From: Sipunculus nudus
Lineage: Eukaryota > Annelida > Sipuncula > Golfingiida > Sipunculidae
Direction of reading: 5' to 3'
Length of the DNA stretch: 64,000 bases
NCBI GenBank assembly: GCA_026874595.1
Contig: CM049316.1
Span: 9,104,839-9,168,838, forward strand
This document shows, in pieces, positions 27,392-40,196 of the stretch. Below the pieces are notes generated by a model. It did no database searches. It saw only the letters and a list, made by a program, of their open reading frames with translations, and was not told the origin of the DNA. The translations under genes were made by a program, and so were the position numbers. Position 1 is the first letter of the stretch, and each line of letters opens with the position of its first letter.

Positions 27392-28689
27392 TTATGTGTG
27401 TTGTATGTATTTTATGAGGAGATGGCGAGAAGCCTTCCGTGCCGGCTGGCTGCCAGGTAATAGCTGGCGGGGTACTTAAAATGTATAAGGGTTCATTCCC
27501 ATCGATACAGCTTTAAAGGGACACTGATACCAGACGGCGGGGCCTACGGAACTCGCAGAAAAACATGTCCTGACCTGTTATATGAAATCCCCTGATTCCC
27601 TGCCTAACCATGAAACATTACGCCTGTCTCGTCTCTGTCTGATACCGCACAAAGTTTTGACACAAACCCATATGATCATTTCCTGTTTTACGTGAAGTAA
27701 TTTTTGTCTGGATCGGGAGTGGGGTTGGGTTATACTGCCTACTCTATATCTGTGATGAACAACACGCCTATAATTTTGCTGTCTGAGTCTGGACCGGGAT
27801 GCTTGTCTCATAGCGCACCGAGATAAAACCAGGATGTTCTATTTTGTTGTCAGTACTGTTCCTATAAATATCCATTACACTGTACTCTATTGATGATTTT
27901 CAGACAAACAATTGGGATAAAATGTTGTTGCGATTTAGACAGACAATATTACTGCCTTATACAAAAATATTAATAATTTACTGATGATCAGAGCTGTTTG
28001 TATGACTGTATATTCACAATATAGAGATAACCGTTTTCATAAATGTGATATACGTGACAATACGTTTTATAAATCGGATTTACAAGACCCGTCTAGGCAG
28101 GTATTAGGAAATTTGGGATTGCTTTTTTCATGGTTTGTAATATTTTAGAAAAAATATTACCCGAATACGGCATTCAGTATGAATTCATAAAAATGTGATC
28201 ACACATTGCTTTGATTTATTTTTTTGGTTAAGGGGTTAAATCTAAGTTCTTCTATTAAAAGTGTCTTAATTCGGAAAAAAAAGGTTAAATTGGACGATCT
28301 TCCATATTGCCGGATTATTTCATCCACAGTGATGTTTTTAAGGGGTTATCTTGTTTGTCTGTCTGGTGTCTAGACGTTTTATCCGGCGTCATATTATCCC
28401 GTTTTCGGCCATATTGTGTTACGCTTGTCGGTTACATTGCCTTGTGGTCTCGTTGTCCGGTCGTGTGAACAATAAAACCATTTGAGTGTTTGATACTTCC
28501 TGATAATGTAAATGTTCAACAATGTAATATAAGCTTTTTTCTGGTTTAATGAATGAATAATTATCTGTGGTTTTTTTGCGTTTTTTTTTTAACAAAGTAC
28601 TGTCTTGTGAATTAAAACGTTTATAACAAATATCGATTTATTCAAATTGAAATTAGATATGGAGGAAATGGTTGCAATGCATGTGTTCT
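27389..28689. other. Unique sequence, nothing recognised
   Basis: AT-rich with T runs; the 77-codon minus-strand frame at 27578-27811 has no family I recognise. Confidence 0.4.
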
Positions 28690-30770
28690 CTTTGACATAT
28701 CTGTCTCCGTCAGGTTTTGTCCCCTCTTCTTCTTTTCTTTCTCCATAAGTCTTTGTTCTCTCTTGTTCTTCTGTTCGTATCACTCTTTTTCCCTTCCAAT
28801 TTTTCTTTGTCTCCACGTATGTGTGTCTAAGTCCTTCTGTTTCAGCATCAATGTTTGCCCTGAAGTTTCTTTCCGTGTCTCCATTAGTATTTGTTCACTC
28901 TTTTTCCTTTTCCTATTTTCCCTTATTAATGTGTATCCCGTCTTCATCGTCTCTTTCACTTGTTCTTGATTTACACCGTTTTCATCGTTTGTCCTTCGCT
29001 GCCCCATCATTGTTTGTCCTTTACTTTTCCCATTAGTGTTTGTCCTTTTCTGTTTCCATCATTTCTTGTCCTTTTCTATTTCCATCATTGCTTGTCCTTT
29101 TCTATTTCCATCATTGCTTGTTCTTTGCTGTTTCCAATCATTTGTTGTCCTTTTCTGTCTACTTCTTTGTTTGTCCGTTATTGTTTCAATATTGCTTGTT
29201 CTTTTCTGTTTCCAATATTGCTTGTTCTTTTCTGTTTCCATCATTGTTTGTCCTTTTCTGTTTGCATCATTGCTTGTCCTTTTAAGTTTTTCATCATTGC
29301 TTCTCCATTTCTGTTTGCATCAGTTTGGCTTTTTCTGTTTCCATCATTGGGTGTTCTTTTCTAATTCTATCATTGCTTGTACTTTTCTGTTTCCATAATT
29401 TCTTGTCCTTTTCTGTTTCCATCATCGCTTGTCCTTTTCTGTTTCCATCATTGCTTGTCTTTAATATTTCAATCATTGCTTGTCCTTTTCTGTTTCCCTT
29501 ATTGCTTGTCCTTTTAAGTTTTTCATCATTGCTTCTCTTATTTCAGTTTTAATCAGTTTGTCCTTTTCTGTTTGTATTACTGGGTGTTCTTTTCTGCTTC
29601 CATCATTGCTTGTTCTTTTCTGTTTCCATCATTTCTTAATCTTTTCTGTTTCCATCATTGCTTGTTTTTTTCTGTTTCCCCCATTGCTTGTCCTTTTTCT
29701 GTTTTCATCTTTGTTTTTCCTTTTCTGTTTCCATCATTGTTTGTCCTTTTCTGTTTTTTCATTGTTTGTCCTTTTCTGTTTCCAATAATGCTTGTTCTTT
29801 TCTGTTTCTCTCATTGCTTTTCCTTTTCAGTTTTCCATCATTGCTTCTTTTATTTCAGTTTTCATCAGTTTGTTCTTTTCTGCTTCCATCATTGGATGTT
29901 CTTTTCTGTTTCCATCATTGCTTGTTCTTTTCTTTTTCCATCATTGCTTGTCCTTTCTGTTTCCATCATTTGTTGTCCTTTTCTTTTTGAAACATTGTTT
30001 GTCCTTTTCTGTTTGCATCATTGCTTGTCCATTTCTGTTTCCTTACTGTCTCTTCCTGGTCTATGTCTATCTTCCTTCAATTATGTTTCCATCATTGCTT
30101 GTTCTTTTCTGTTTCCATCTTTGTTTGTCCTTTCTGTTTTAATCATTGCTTGTCCTTTCTTTTTACATCATTTGTTGTCCTTTTCTGTTTCCATCATTGT
30201 TTGTCCTTTTCTGTGTGCATCATTGCTTGTCCGTTTCTGTTTCCCTCATTGTTTGTCCTTTTCTTTTTCAATCATTGCTTGTCCTTTCTATTTGCATCAT
30301 TGTTTGTCCTTTCTGTTTCAATCATTGCTTGTCCTTTCTGTTTACATCATTTGTTGTCCTTTTCTGTTTCCATCATTGTTTGTCATTTTCTGTTTCCATC
30401 ATTGTTTGTCCTTTTCTGTTTCGTTCATTGCTTGTCCTTTTCTGTTTCAATAATGGTTTGTCCGTTTTCGTTTCCATCATTGCATGTCCTTTTCTGTTTC
30501 CATCAGTTTTGTCTTGTTATCCAAGTGATCCTCTCTGTATTCGTTCTGCTTCCAATAACGCTTCTTTGAAATGGCTGTTTCTTTAATTGAGCCATTAATA
30601 TTGGCTGGTCTTACCGACTTTAACTTCTCTCTTTATTTTGTCCTGTTTTCATTTATGTTTGTTCTCTCCAGTCCTTCCGACTGATCCTTCTCGTCTCTTC
30701 CTGGTCTCTGTTCATCTTCCTTCATGTATATTCTGTGATTCGCTACGGTTTTTTTTTCTTTTCCTGGCCT
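28690..30770. repeat. 26-bp minisatellite with degenerate flanks
   Basis: The core array (about 29036-30510) repeats a 26-bp unit built from TTTCCATCATTGCTTGTCC followed by TTTTCTG. A period of 26 is confirmed by TTTCCATC at 29053 and 29079. The unit lacks stop codons in most plus-strand registers, so open frames run long in all three frames: 134 codons (28960-29364), 120 (29036-29398) and 293 (29572-30453). The encoded pattern is a 26-residue hydrophobic repeat. Reading the minus strand gives short Met-Glu-Thr-Glu-Lys-rich frames. The flanks (28690-29035 and 30511-30770) contain related but degenerate words. Homopolymer-like codon content and the non-triplet period argue against a selected protein. 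Confidence 0.9.
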
Positions 30771-32935
30771 GCTCCGTGTTGGCTAATGTAATTAGACCTA
30801 ATAAAAAAATACAAAGACTTTTAAACTGATTATACAAAGCAGGAGTTCGTCACGAAACTCTATATACAGTTATCTGGAAAATCCAAGATACGTTATATTA
30901 AAACACATGTAATAGATTAAAAACTGCCTGAAGAAAGCACAAGGAAAGGTACAAGTTTTAAATACAAGAGATAACTCTTAACAGAAGCATTTAAATAATT
31001 CTTAATAAAAGACCAAAACATTTATAACCTCATATTTAAATAACAAGGAACCCCGTGTTTAATGTAACAGACTGAATTCGAGACTTCTTGAGCCTTGTAA
31101 CCATTAAATCTTCCCCTTAAGCAGATATGTTTGCAGATGGGCAACTAAGAGTCATTGTATAAAAAGTTAGCCTTGACGAATCTGGCATACTAGTGTGGGT
31201 TTTGTGTTAGCAGCTGCTATACTATACCTAGATAAGATCGTGCCTCCCCTGAAGACGACACCCCTGGCTTCCATTTATAGATTACTGGACAGTCTCGCCA
31301 GACGTCACCCTACTCTCTGTCTCATCTCCCATAGTAAAGACCGCAGTAACAAAATACAACAGGAGTTGTGTGCCTGGATCAACAGACCAGTCAGGCTAAC
31401 ATTTAAAAGACTTTGCGCTCTGTCATATTGGTAAAAACTTCAAGACCCCGAGGTCACTGTCTGGCTTTTCTAATGTACATGAATTCTCTTATGTATTTCA
31501 TTAAAACTTTCTCATAACGAAACTGAACGAAGTTGCGGTTTTGAATGAAAAGTTTGTCATTTGATTGTCAGCCTCGACAGATTAAAATCCGTAAAAAAAT
31601 TCATACTTTCTGCTTCAGCTGTTGCAATAAATAGGTAACAATAGCTCTACAGCCATCATGGAAATTAAAGTCTGGCTTCTTTGATATTTCTGATATTTGT
31701 CCCTCTATTCAAAACGAAAAACGTCGTGACGGAGAATAGACCTCGATAATACATTAAAACATTCTGAAAGAATTGTAAATACGGCGGCACATCAAATTAA
31801 TTGTACACGGTGAAAAATTACAAAAATCTGAATAAGACAGACTGAAATAACTTCAAATGTCTTCTGAACAATGTAATGCTTTCTCTTTAGCGGTCTTTGT
31901 TTAAATAAGAACAGAATTAAGGCTTTTTCTGTAAAAGCTTTTTCTTGCTATGCCTTGATGATATTACTTTACCCTACGACAATTACGCTTTGCTTATTAC
32001 CTATTGACAGTATATCCCCAGACAATTATCCCTATAAACATGCAATTACGCCATGACAATGAGCAGATGGCACAATCCCTCGATGAAAATATATACCTAG
32101 ACGAGAGGTTCCAGATGATTATAAAATCAGATAATTCATGGTTGGAATTCATTCTATGTAATTCTAGTTTCACATAAAGATTCAAGATGTAATATTATTG
32201 TATACATTGCAGGTAGCAGAGCATGTGAATACAGGTAAATATATAAACCTAACAAATCTGAGCATAAGTGAAATTATTTTAACCATATGGAAAGGAATAC
32301 ATATTGAAGGCTCACTGAAGAACATATGTATATATCATCACATTCACAAATACATAAAGAAAATAAAGGTGATTTTCACCGAGTTTGATTTCCGTGGGTC
32401 ATGTTCTGTTCTACTCTTGGTGAATTGGTAATATTAGTATCATTTGAGGGTTGTGAAAAGTTGTCCGAATGAGATATTAATGATGCTGAACAAAGAGGTT
32501 TGGTTTGCATGCATGAAATACATACTGTTTGTTATTTATCCTTTTCCCCTTATATAATACTCTTGCTTGGATTTGTTTGTAGCCTTTCTCGTCACGTATC
32601 TGTAAGCAGGTTGTTTACCTAACACAGATTGACTAATCTGAACCATGCAAGGACTATATTTACTTTCCATCAAGGACGGACACCTTCCTCTGCGGCACGT
32701 TTTTTTTTCTCTGGACCATCTGCCTTCTGCTTTTTATTGGCTGTTTTCCAAACCTTGCTGTCTGTCTGAAAACAAGCGCGTTTTCTTGGAAATGGAGTGC
32801 TCTCTATATCTGTTTATAGTTATGTCCCCAAACTTTTGTGGTTCCGGACAAGAATTCCCCTCCCATGAAACCAATAAGGACCTGTCTGTCAAAATCATCC
32901 CACAACCTTTCATTTTTTTTACTGGCTCACTACAA
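30771..32935. other. Unique sequence, nothing recognised
   Basis: Frames of 77-98 codons (for example 32198-32431 and 32645-32941) show no recognisable domain. The second runs into the left end of the element at 32936. Confidence 0.4.
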
Positions 32936-33083
32936 CAGTAGGGGATCCAGGAGGAGATTTTCAGCCCAGTCTTTTTTAGGTCTAGACAATTCCATTTTTT
33001 AGGAAATGAGGACCTTTCTAGATTTTCCTCTCATCCTTCCTGGCTTGGACCCCTCCCTTTCCCAAATTTTGGATCCACCCCTG
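32936..33083. mobile_element. Degenerate MITE with GGATCC-type inverted ends
   Basis: The left end is CAGTAGGGGATCC and the right end is GGATCCACCCCTG, a 13-bp imperfect inverted repeat of the same type as at 1168-1356. The 148-bp body is non-coding. The flanking bases (CACTACAA on the left, CTAAGTAA on the right) share only four of eight positions, so a target duplication is not convincing. Confidence 0.55.
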
Positions 33084-34686
33084 CTAAGTAAAATTTAAAT
33101 CATGAATCACGCTTAAGTTATGTTGACCATAACAGGGGAAAATAAACTGAATATCCAAATAAACTGATCTGCTACATGATGTATATTTGTCGGCGTTCAG
33201 CTGACTTTAGTAACTTTTCTTTAGGAAGTACCCTTTCATATACAGTTATTGCATGATGGAACAACAGCCAACATTGTCCATAAAGTAAGATTTATAACAA
33301 ATGAAAGAGGAACATGTACATTGAACAATCACAAGGGTATGATCACAAGGGTATTTTCCCGTTTATTTTATCGATTTATGTATTCGAAGAATTTTAGGAT
33401 GAGGGCAATGTGTAACATTGTCCTATATTGAAGCCGATTGACATCCTCTCCCGAACGCTACCCATCAGGTTATTCGAATGCTGATTAGACAATCACTTAT
33501 TGACACGCATGCGCACTGAAGGGTCTAGACATAAGGTTTAATCTATTTTTTAAGAAAACAGAGGGATAAGGTTAAAAGGGTAGTCTTTCAGACAAGCATG
33601 CAAATAAGGTGCATGTTTCCACGTTTTACTTGATATAAAATGTGAATTTAATTCACAGAAAAAATGTTAGCTACTGAAAATGGGCTTTCTTTTTTTATAC
33701 ATTCTTTTTTTGTTTACGAAATGGAAACCGAGTCCGTAAAGGTGACCCGTCTAGACAGAAAGCATTGAAGGATATATTGATTTGAAAAGGTATCTATAAT
33801 AAGGCTGATTTATGTCCGTGTCTCGCCACGTTCAAGTTATAGAAGACATGAAAGAGAATTGCAAACAAGTCTTTTTTTTATAAAAAGACATTCTGATATT
33901 TTATTCCATTAATTGGGCATATGAAATCAGGTGAACTATAAACAGATGCAAAACCTGAGGTATACTTACAGTTTTGCTATACACCTGCCCTTTTTTATGT
34001 TTAATGTAATTTCAGACAACATTAAAGACTTAATGGTATAGTGTATTTGTAATTTGATGACACAGATTTGAGCTGTTCCTTCACTTTGGTCATTATCCAC
34101 TTTCTATTCGATTCCATATACCGGATAAAACTCACAACAAACAAATGTACACAAAGGATTTGTACTAGTTCTAACTTTGGCCAAGGTCTGGTATATATTT
34201 GTTAAGTTTGAAAACTTTATTAATGAAATTAAATGTTGTGTGAGGTCTGATATTTTACATTTCAGTTTTTCTTTAGTTTAAAGTTTAATACCGGATAAAT
34301 ATTGCTGTAAGACTTACTGCCGTCACGGTGTTATGATTTATTTCTTATGACTTATGGGACAATATTTCCTTAAATTTATGTAAGAAAATCGAAATGTAAA
34401 TGCCCGCGGCGCGCGTTCAAAACCGCCCCCCCCTTAGAGCTGTAACATCATTCATTTCATATATTTCTTTTCCCAGTTATTCGTAATTAATTTTCATTAT
34501 TATATATTTTTATATCTTTTCCCTAGCAATAAAATTAATAATTTTTTCCACAGTTTACTATATTCTCATCCATAATATAAAATTATATAATATATTTATG
34601 AACAGCCTGTGATTAAGATAGCATCAAAGTATTTCTATACTGAGGGAAGTCTCTCCGTTCTAACACTAGACCGAGAACACCGAGAA
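33084..34686. other. Unique AT-rich sequence, nothing recognised
   Basis: No gene, RNA or repeat signature seen; a CGCGGCGCGCG run occurs at about 34407. Confidence 0.4.
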
Positions 34687-34703
34687 CCCCCCCCCCCCCC
34701 CCC
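34687..34703. repeat. Poly-C tract, 17 bases
   Basis: Uninterrupted C run immediately after two ACCGAGAAC phrases. Confidence 0.9.
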
Positions 34704-35199
34704 AAGTTTAACATGCGACTTGAACATATCAATCATATTACCACGAGGACTGCATTCATATGATGATATTTGAATGTTATAAACGTAGATGTGCATTAAC
34801 CATATAGATATCAACATGTTACAAACGATTAAATGTTTGGATCTGCAAGTTAATTTCTAAATTTTGAAAAATGAATTAATATTATAGCCGGCATAAACCC
34901 CAACCCTCTGTAGTTTGACTACGTTATGCAAAGACATTTAAGAGAACGATAGTCGAGGAACAGAAAATCTGCATATTTTTGGTGAAATAAAGGTGCCTCA
35001 AAATATCTTTTTACATTGCATATTTAATTTTTTTTTTCAATATGGGAGGTATACAACCACTCCCATACCCTCCCCCATGTACCTGTAATTAACTTTACAA
35101 ATGAATATGGCTTTAGGTTTTATTATAGGTGAGCTTAAAAAAACTCAAACATTTAAATATTTCATAGGCTGAAATATATAACATTTATAGTAATAATTA

Positions 35200-35202
<3 letters not shown>
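34704..35202. other. Unique AT-rich sequence
   Basis: Contains a small CCACTCCCATACCCTCCCCC stretch at about 35058; nothing else recognised. Confidence 0.4.

Positions 35203-35234
<32 letters not shown>
35203..35234. repeat. AT microsatellite
   Basis: TA dinucleotide run in AT-rich context. Confidence 0.9.
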
Positions 35235-35238
<4 letters not shown>

Positions 35239-35299
35239 TTTAAAATAATATTGAATCTATATATATTGCTTAATACCCATCAGCCGCTCATTCAGCATA

Positions 35300-35338
35300 T
35301 GGGCGCCCCCTTTTCTCGAATTTCTGGATCCGCCACTG
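35300..35338. mobile_element. Terminal fragment of a hAT-like element
   Basis: CTGGATCCGCCACTG (35324-35338) is the reverse complement of a CAGTGGCGGATCCAG end, close to the termini at 1168 and 32936. It is preceded by GGGCGCCCCC. I did not find the partner terminus, so only one end is called. Confidence 0.5.
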
Positions 35339-35399
35339 AAACGGGAAGAGTTATGTGAACATGGTAAACAACAACAAGTTCTGCAGTTTTAGGGATTGC

Positions 35400-35880
35400 C
35401 CTACAGTTCACTTTGAACAATAAAACATGGGGAAAAAAACGTATAAAAGAATGAAAGGCGAGGGTGAGGTGAGGTTGAATCTACAAGTTGCAGACCACGG
35501 CGGTTTGTAGGGTGCTGGGAGGTGCTTCCGTGGCGCCCCCTGGGTATGTCGTGCAGAATGAGAACCGCAACCCCAAACGACCCAGCCAAGAGGAAGAACT
35601 GTGCAGCCTTGGCGCAGAGGGCGCGCGCCAGTGCAGTTGGGCTGACGGTCGCAGCGGTCTCGTAACGCCGATTCGGCGACAGTCTATGAGACATGTAAGC
35701 CCATGGTCCGATCAATGCGGCGAGACACTGCTGTTTAGGTTTCATTTCCTATCGACAAGGAAATGGAGGAACCGTGATTGAAGCTGGGACGTAACACGGG
35801 GCTCATGGTAGGCCAGGCGACATTGAGGTCTTACCGTGGCTCCACGATCCCTCGTTAGAAGGGACTGCTGCGCCACCGGG
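35400..35880 (-). repeat. GC-rich block, possible SINE-like retroposon
   Basis: Distinctly GC-richer than its surroundings. Read on the minus strand it begins near 35877 with CGGTGGCGCAGCAGTCC, which resembles a polymerase III A box. It then runs through GC-rich sequence to an AT-rich end containing TTTTATTG near 35420. A 114-codon minus-strand frame (35401-35745) and a 97-codon plus-strand frame overlap here; neither shows a domain. It might instead be an exon or a regulatory island. Finding further copies in the genome would decide. Confidence 0.3.
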
Positions 35881-38800
35881 GACAGCCTTCTCGCCTCGCA
35901 CTTATCATCTCCTTTGGCCACAATGACCTGTGCCCGGTAGCGAACATTTCATGGCGGCTGTGGTGACTTACAGACTACTATTTGGAGTCTCCGCGCCCCT
36001 GATAGATGCGTCTTGCCGTCACCTCGCCTCCTCCTCCCTAGAAGATCCTGTCTATTCTTGACGGGAACTGGCTGGCTTCTGGCCACCTTGTCAACTTGGT
36101 CTCACTGGAAGTGTCGATAGGGGGCGCCAGCGAACGTAAATTATGGCTAACTAAACGCGCAGCACTTCCCACGAGAGAGCTTAGACGTCTTAACTCTGCA
36201 ATAGGTTCTAAAGTTCCGACCATAACAAAACTTATTTATTCTTATGCCCCAAATACTAAAACGCTTCCCTTTGTAATATGATAAATGATGATGTAAACGA
36301 CGATAACCAAGATATAAAGGCAACTTTTCCTGAAATGGAGGTTTCCGGCATTTTGACTATATTAATGGAGGATCTCTATCTTGATTAACAATCAATTAAG
36401 TACCGAAGAACAAAACCAAAGAAAACAAAGTTTTGTTTCTTCTTTTAAGGCGGGCCTTTGAACCAACACAGTAAAATGGACGTGTGTGGACGTTTTTTGC
36501 TAGGTTTTACGTAGAGAAAGCCGAGAAACTACGATCGAATTTCTTTGAGTTAGTTCTTAAATTGCTCTGAACTCTTGACATTGCAAACAATATAAAAATC
36601 TTTAAAATACCAATTTAATTGAATCCCAAAACGGAACCATTTTACCAGGCCTGTCCATATTAGGTCCTTTAACATATGTCCAATACTTTATACCGGGGGA
36701 GACTTTCCTTTTTTCCTTATGATGCTTTCTGGATGGGATACTTTCAAGTTTTAATTTTTTTTTATCTAAAATTGGGTTTAACTTGAACAATTCTGGAAGA
36801 AAAACAAAACAAGAATTAATAATCCATGATCAGCCATTATTCTTTGCTCCAGCTAAATGGGGCAACATACATTGTACAAAATATATATTTCAATATTCGC
36901 AAATCCTTTTTCAAGAAATGTTATAAAGTAAAATTGAATACTTCTGTAGACAATATAGACGATTGTGTGTAACAAACATTTGTATTTTTGCCTATCATAC
37001 AAAATGCAACTTGTGCGCTTGTACCCTCCACTTGTGACACAATAGAATGCAATGATTACCAAACCGTCCAATATTAAATCAAATGATTAAAAAAGAGAGC
37101 TTCAAAGTGTTATAAAGGTAAAAGGTACCACATTTATATAGTAGAAATACCTTTTATTTCTTCTTTCGGTGTAGAAACCTGAAGTTGATTTATGAATCTC
37201 TGTCAGACAGGAGAAGAATTTACTGACAAAGGAAAATAGATTACCGTCATGTCCAAGATAAATGTATCTGCAAATTCTACGAGATGACCATTTGGGAAAT
37301 CAAAGCACCGAGACGGATTGAGTCCATTTTAGGACAAAAGCCTCAAGAATAAACGTTAAAAATGCAAATGAAGAACAATCTAGTTTAGGTAGATTAAAAA
37401 TCACCTAGTTTAATGCATATTTTTTCGCCTCATTAAACAAGCCTCTTGAGGCCTTAATAAGACTTATCAATTTACCCCTAAAGAAGATTTATGGAATTCA
37501 CTAATCTTTTAATCAGCTGCCAAAGTCTTCTCTTCAAATAATCAAATATTTTATTGTTGTACTTGTCACACATTTGAAATGTTTGTCAATCCATCAATTG
37601 TCGGGTTTAGCAAAACGAGGACAAGCTTTATATGTCACTTTTGAAATTATGCTTAGCACATGCATTCGATAAAACGTGCAGGAAAAAGGATGTCGGAGAA
37701 ATTCCATTTCTTTCGAAGTTGCCAGTATCCGGAGACTTTGAGAAAAAAAATGCTGCCTTCCTGGCTCACCTTTTTACACTGCCTGCCTCAGGTAATGAAT
37801 GGTTACGGATCTACGTCACGGGAAAGCTTCTGTTTGTAACAGAACATCAATTGTGAGGAGACAAGGAAAGCAGAAAGAGAATGAGAGACCGAGTGCGTGC
37901 TGGAGGCTTAGGAAACGTGAGGGGAGTAGAACCTTTATGCAGTTCAATAATTGCACCTATTTACCGTATCGGATCTGCTGTGGTAGCCGTCTACTGCCAG
38001 CCGTAGGGTTTTCTTGCAGACGACGGCCAGTCAAGGCACAGAAAGCGCGCAGTCGGGATCAGCAGACGGCATAAAGAGATCTCGGTTGTTGGTAGGACGA
38101 GACGTGTTGCCGATTGTATCATATGAAATGTGGCCGCCAGCGCCAATTTGGTGGCCGACGTTTATTCATACAGGCTACCCCTAGTGTCCTCTTGGTGGTC
38201 CTGTCTGATGTGCTGTCTAATACATTTAGACGTATGAAATATGATCTAATGATGTCTGGCCCAGTACCCAGAAATCTATTGTGTTCATCTCGATAGGCTC
38301 GATGACATCGCGCCACCTGAACCAGTCTGCTGGTTACAAAAGTCTCTAAGTTTATGTCAAAAACTTTACCGGTTTTGACTAGCGTGTCCAGAAGTACGTA
38401 CAAGCCGGTTTTAGGGTTATTTAGAATAATTAAACCATGTGTAATTATTATGTCTTTTTTTTCTTCTCTGTTGTATAATCACTCTTAATACTCTTTTCAT
38501 GTGTCACCTATCGCACGCTGCATGCTAATTGGGTAATTGCGATCATTCCATGGTTGCCCTTCATCATTATATCAGGGGAGGACTCAGGATGAATGGCCCG
38601 TATATCAATGTATGGTCAGAAGAGAATTTGATGCCCTGCATGAGACCAGATTCAACAGTTTATCATAATTTTTTAAAAATTTTTTTAATAAAAATAATCG
38701 CTTTTTCCTGAATTTTTTAAAAATTGATTAACTGACCAAGTGATAATTAATATATTATTAAAACCTCCATTCTGTATACGGAGGAATGGAGTCATCGGTG

Positions 38801-39709
38801 GAACCTTTGACGTACTGTTGTATGTATATTGGGATTCCGTTTGGTCTGTTGCCTTCCCACAATAGAAAGTATGGCTTCCTTACTGAAAAGGACCTTACAA
38901 TATATACAAGGTCGAGGAAGAGAGGTATTTTTGCGCGGAGAAGTCATGCTACCAGTTGTTAGAACTGTGTTTAAATACAGGCTCGTAATTCAAACAATAC
39001 TACATAAGATGTATTTCAATGACTCTCAATCAAGGATACGTAAGTTTATCGCAACAAGCAGTATAACCTTACCGACAAAAATGTAACAAAAAAATGTAAT
39101 TTTACCAACAAAGTAGTTAACCAGCGTCGGTAGTATTGAAAAGCTTCAAGGACGACTCGGTTTGCTGTTTATTACCTTATCCAGCATGTGTCAATGTTAT
39201 ACAAGACATTGAGGGCTTGCCCTTACGACTCATCCGTTTCTTAAAACCAATATGATAATTTCGTAGTCCATGCACTAAAACCTTTTGCTTTGATAGCAGT
39301 TTCCCCTTCATTTGAATACTGAATGCCATGAGCTAGATTATTCTGACTAAGAGATACTTAATGTTACTGGTTTTATTAACTCTCTAGTACTTGCTATGAA
39401 CTAGGCCTGAGGTAAATAGAACATAATGCAAGGTAAGAAATAAGTTACACAATACGTGTATTATATGAAGATTTTTAGGGGGATAAACATAAGGAACCCT
39501 CGCTCTCCTGGTTATACCGAATTAAGTATCAAAGTTCAGAGTAATTTTCAGAAGACAGAAGTCATGATTTTGAAGAGACTGCTGAATCTAAACATATACA
39601 ATCAGAATTGCGTCACAGGATATAAAATAGCTAATATTCAGATAACACATTTCGTGAGCAGCTGGCTATATATGAAGATATCATCTCGCTTCCTTCAGTT
39701 TGTAAGATG
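35881..39709. other. Unique non-coding sequence
   Basis: No gene recognised. GC-richer stretches occur at about 35880-36210 and 37780-38320. At about 37760-37792 a good splice-acceptor-like pyrimidine stretch ends in CTGCCTCAG and is followed by a 91-codon frame (37799-38074), rich in basic residues, with no domain. These are weak hints of exonic sequence at best. Confidence 0.3.
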
Positions 39710-39739
39710 CCAGCTTGCTTGTCTGTCAAAGCAAGCTGG
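39710..39739. repeat. Perfect 11-bp hairpin
   Basis: CCAGCTTGCTT (39710-39720), 8-base loop, AAGCAAGCTGG (39729-39739). The arms are perfectly complementary, with a possible G-U pair beyond. Too short for a typical miRNA precursor. Confidence 0.75.
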
Positions 39740-40027
39740 TTGCTCTTGGAAGTGGTCCCTCCGGCCACACCCTATAAATACAGCCCATAGTCTGGAGATC
39801 TTGTTCACATTACTTTGACAGGATGTTGTTTATTTAATCATTTAGTGACAATGATGACAATAATAACTAGATGTGTAGTGGGAGACTACAAACCCGAGCC
39901 GAAAAAATCCAAATCAGACTTTTTTTGTGTGTCATGTAGTGCAACGCTTCAGTATTATGCGTTCTCCTGGTGAACAGCAGGACTGCTCCTAGTACCAATA
40001 AATGGCGGCTTGAACCTGTTACAGTGG

Positions 40028-40158
40028 AATAGCCCTGTGTCACCTTCCTCAAAATTTCATCAAAATTTGTTCAATGCTTTTTGTTCAAAGTTGCTTACAG
40101 ACAAATGGACCAAGCACGGGAACGCATAATACCTTCGCTTCCAGGCGGAGGTGTAATA
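40028..40158 (+). repeat. Dispersed repeat with hairpin-like GGCGGAGGT end
   Basis: Contains AAAATTTCATCAAAATTTGT, then ACAGACAAATGGACCAAGCA and GGGAACGCATAATACC, ending in an imperfect hairpin around TACCTTCGC...GGCGGAGGTGTA. From memory, this arrangement is common in dispersed repeats of marine invertebrates. No second copy is present in this window, so the boundaries are approximate. Confidence 0.4.
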
Positions 40159-40196
40159 CTACTACTACTAAACTGCTTATAATAATAATAATAATT
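40157..40196. repeat. ACT and AAT trinucleotide repeats
   Basis: TACTACTACTAC followed by AATAATAATAATAATAAT. Confidence 0.85.

Noticed and set aside
28589-29476. Charged minus-strand frames as coiled-coil proteins
   Set aside because: They are the antisense of the 26-bp array and its margins.
29572-30453. 293-codon frame as a real membrane protein gene
   Set aside because: A 26-bp non-triplet repeat explains it, all three frames are open, and there are no splice or start signals. Kept only as a finding to test.
35401-35745. 114-codon minus-strand frame as a gene
   Set aside because: No recognisable domain; lies in a GC-rich block that may be a retroposon.
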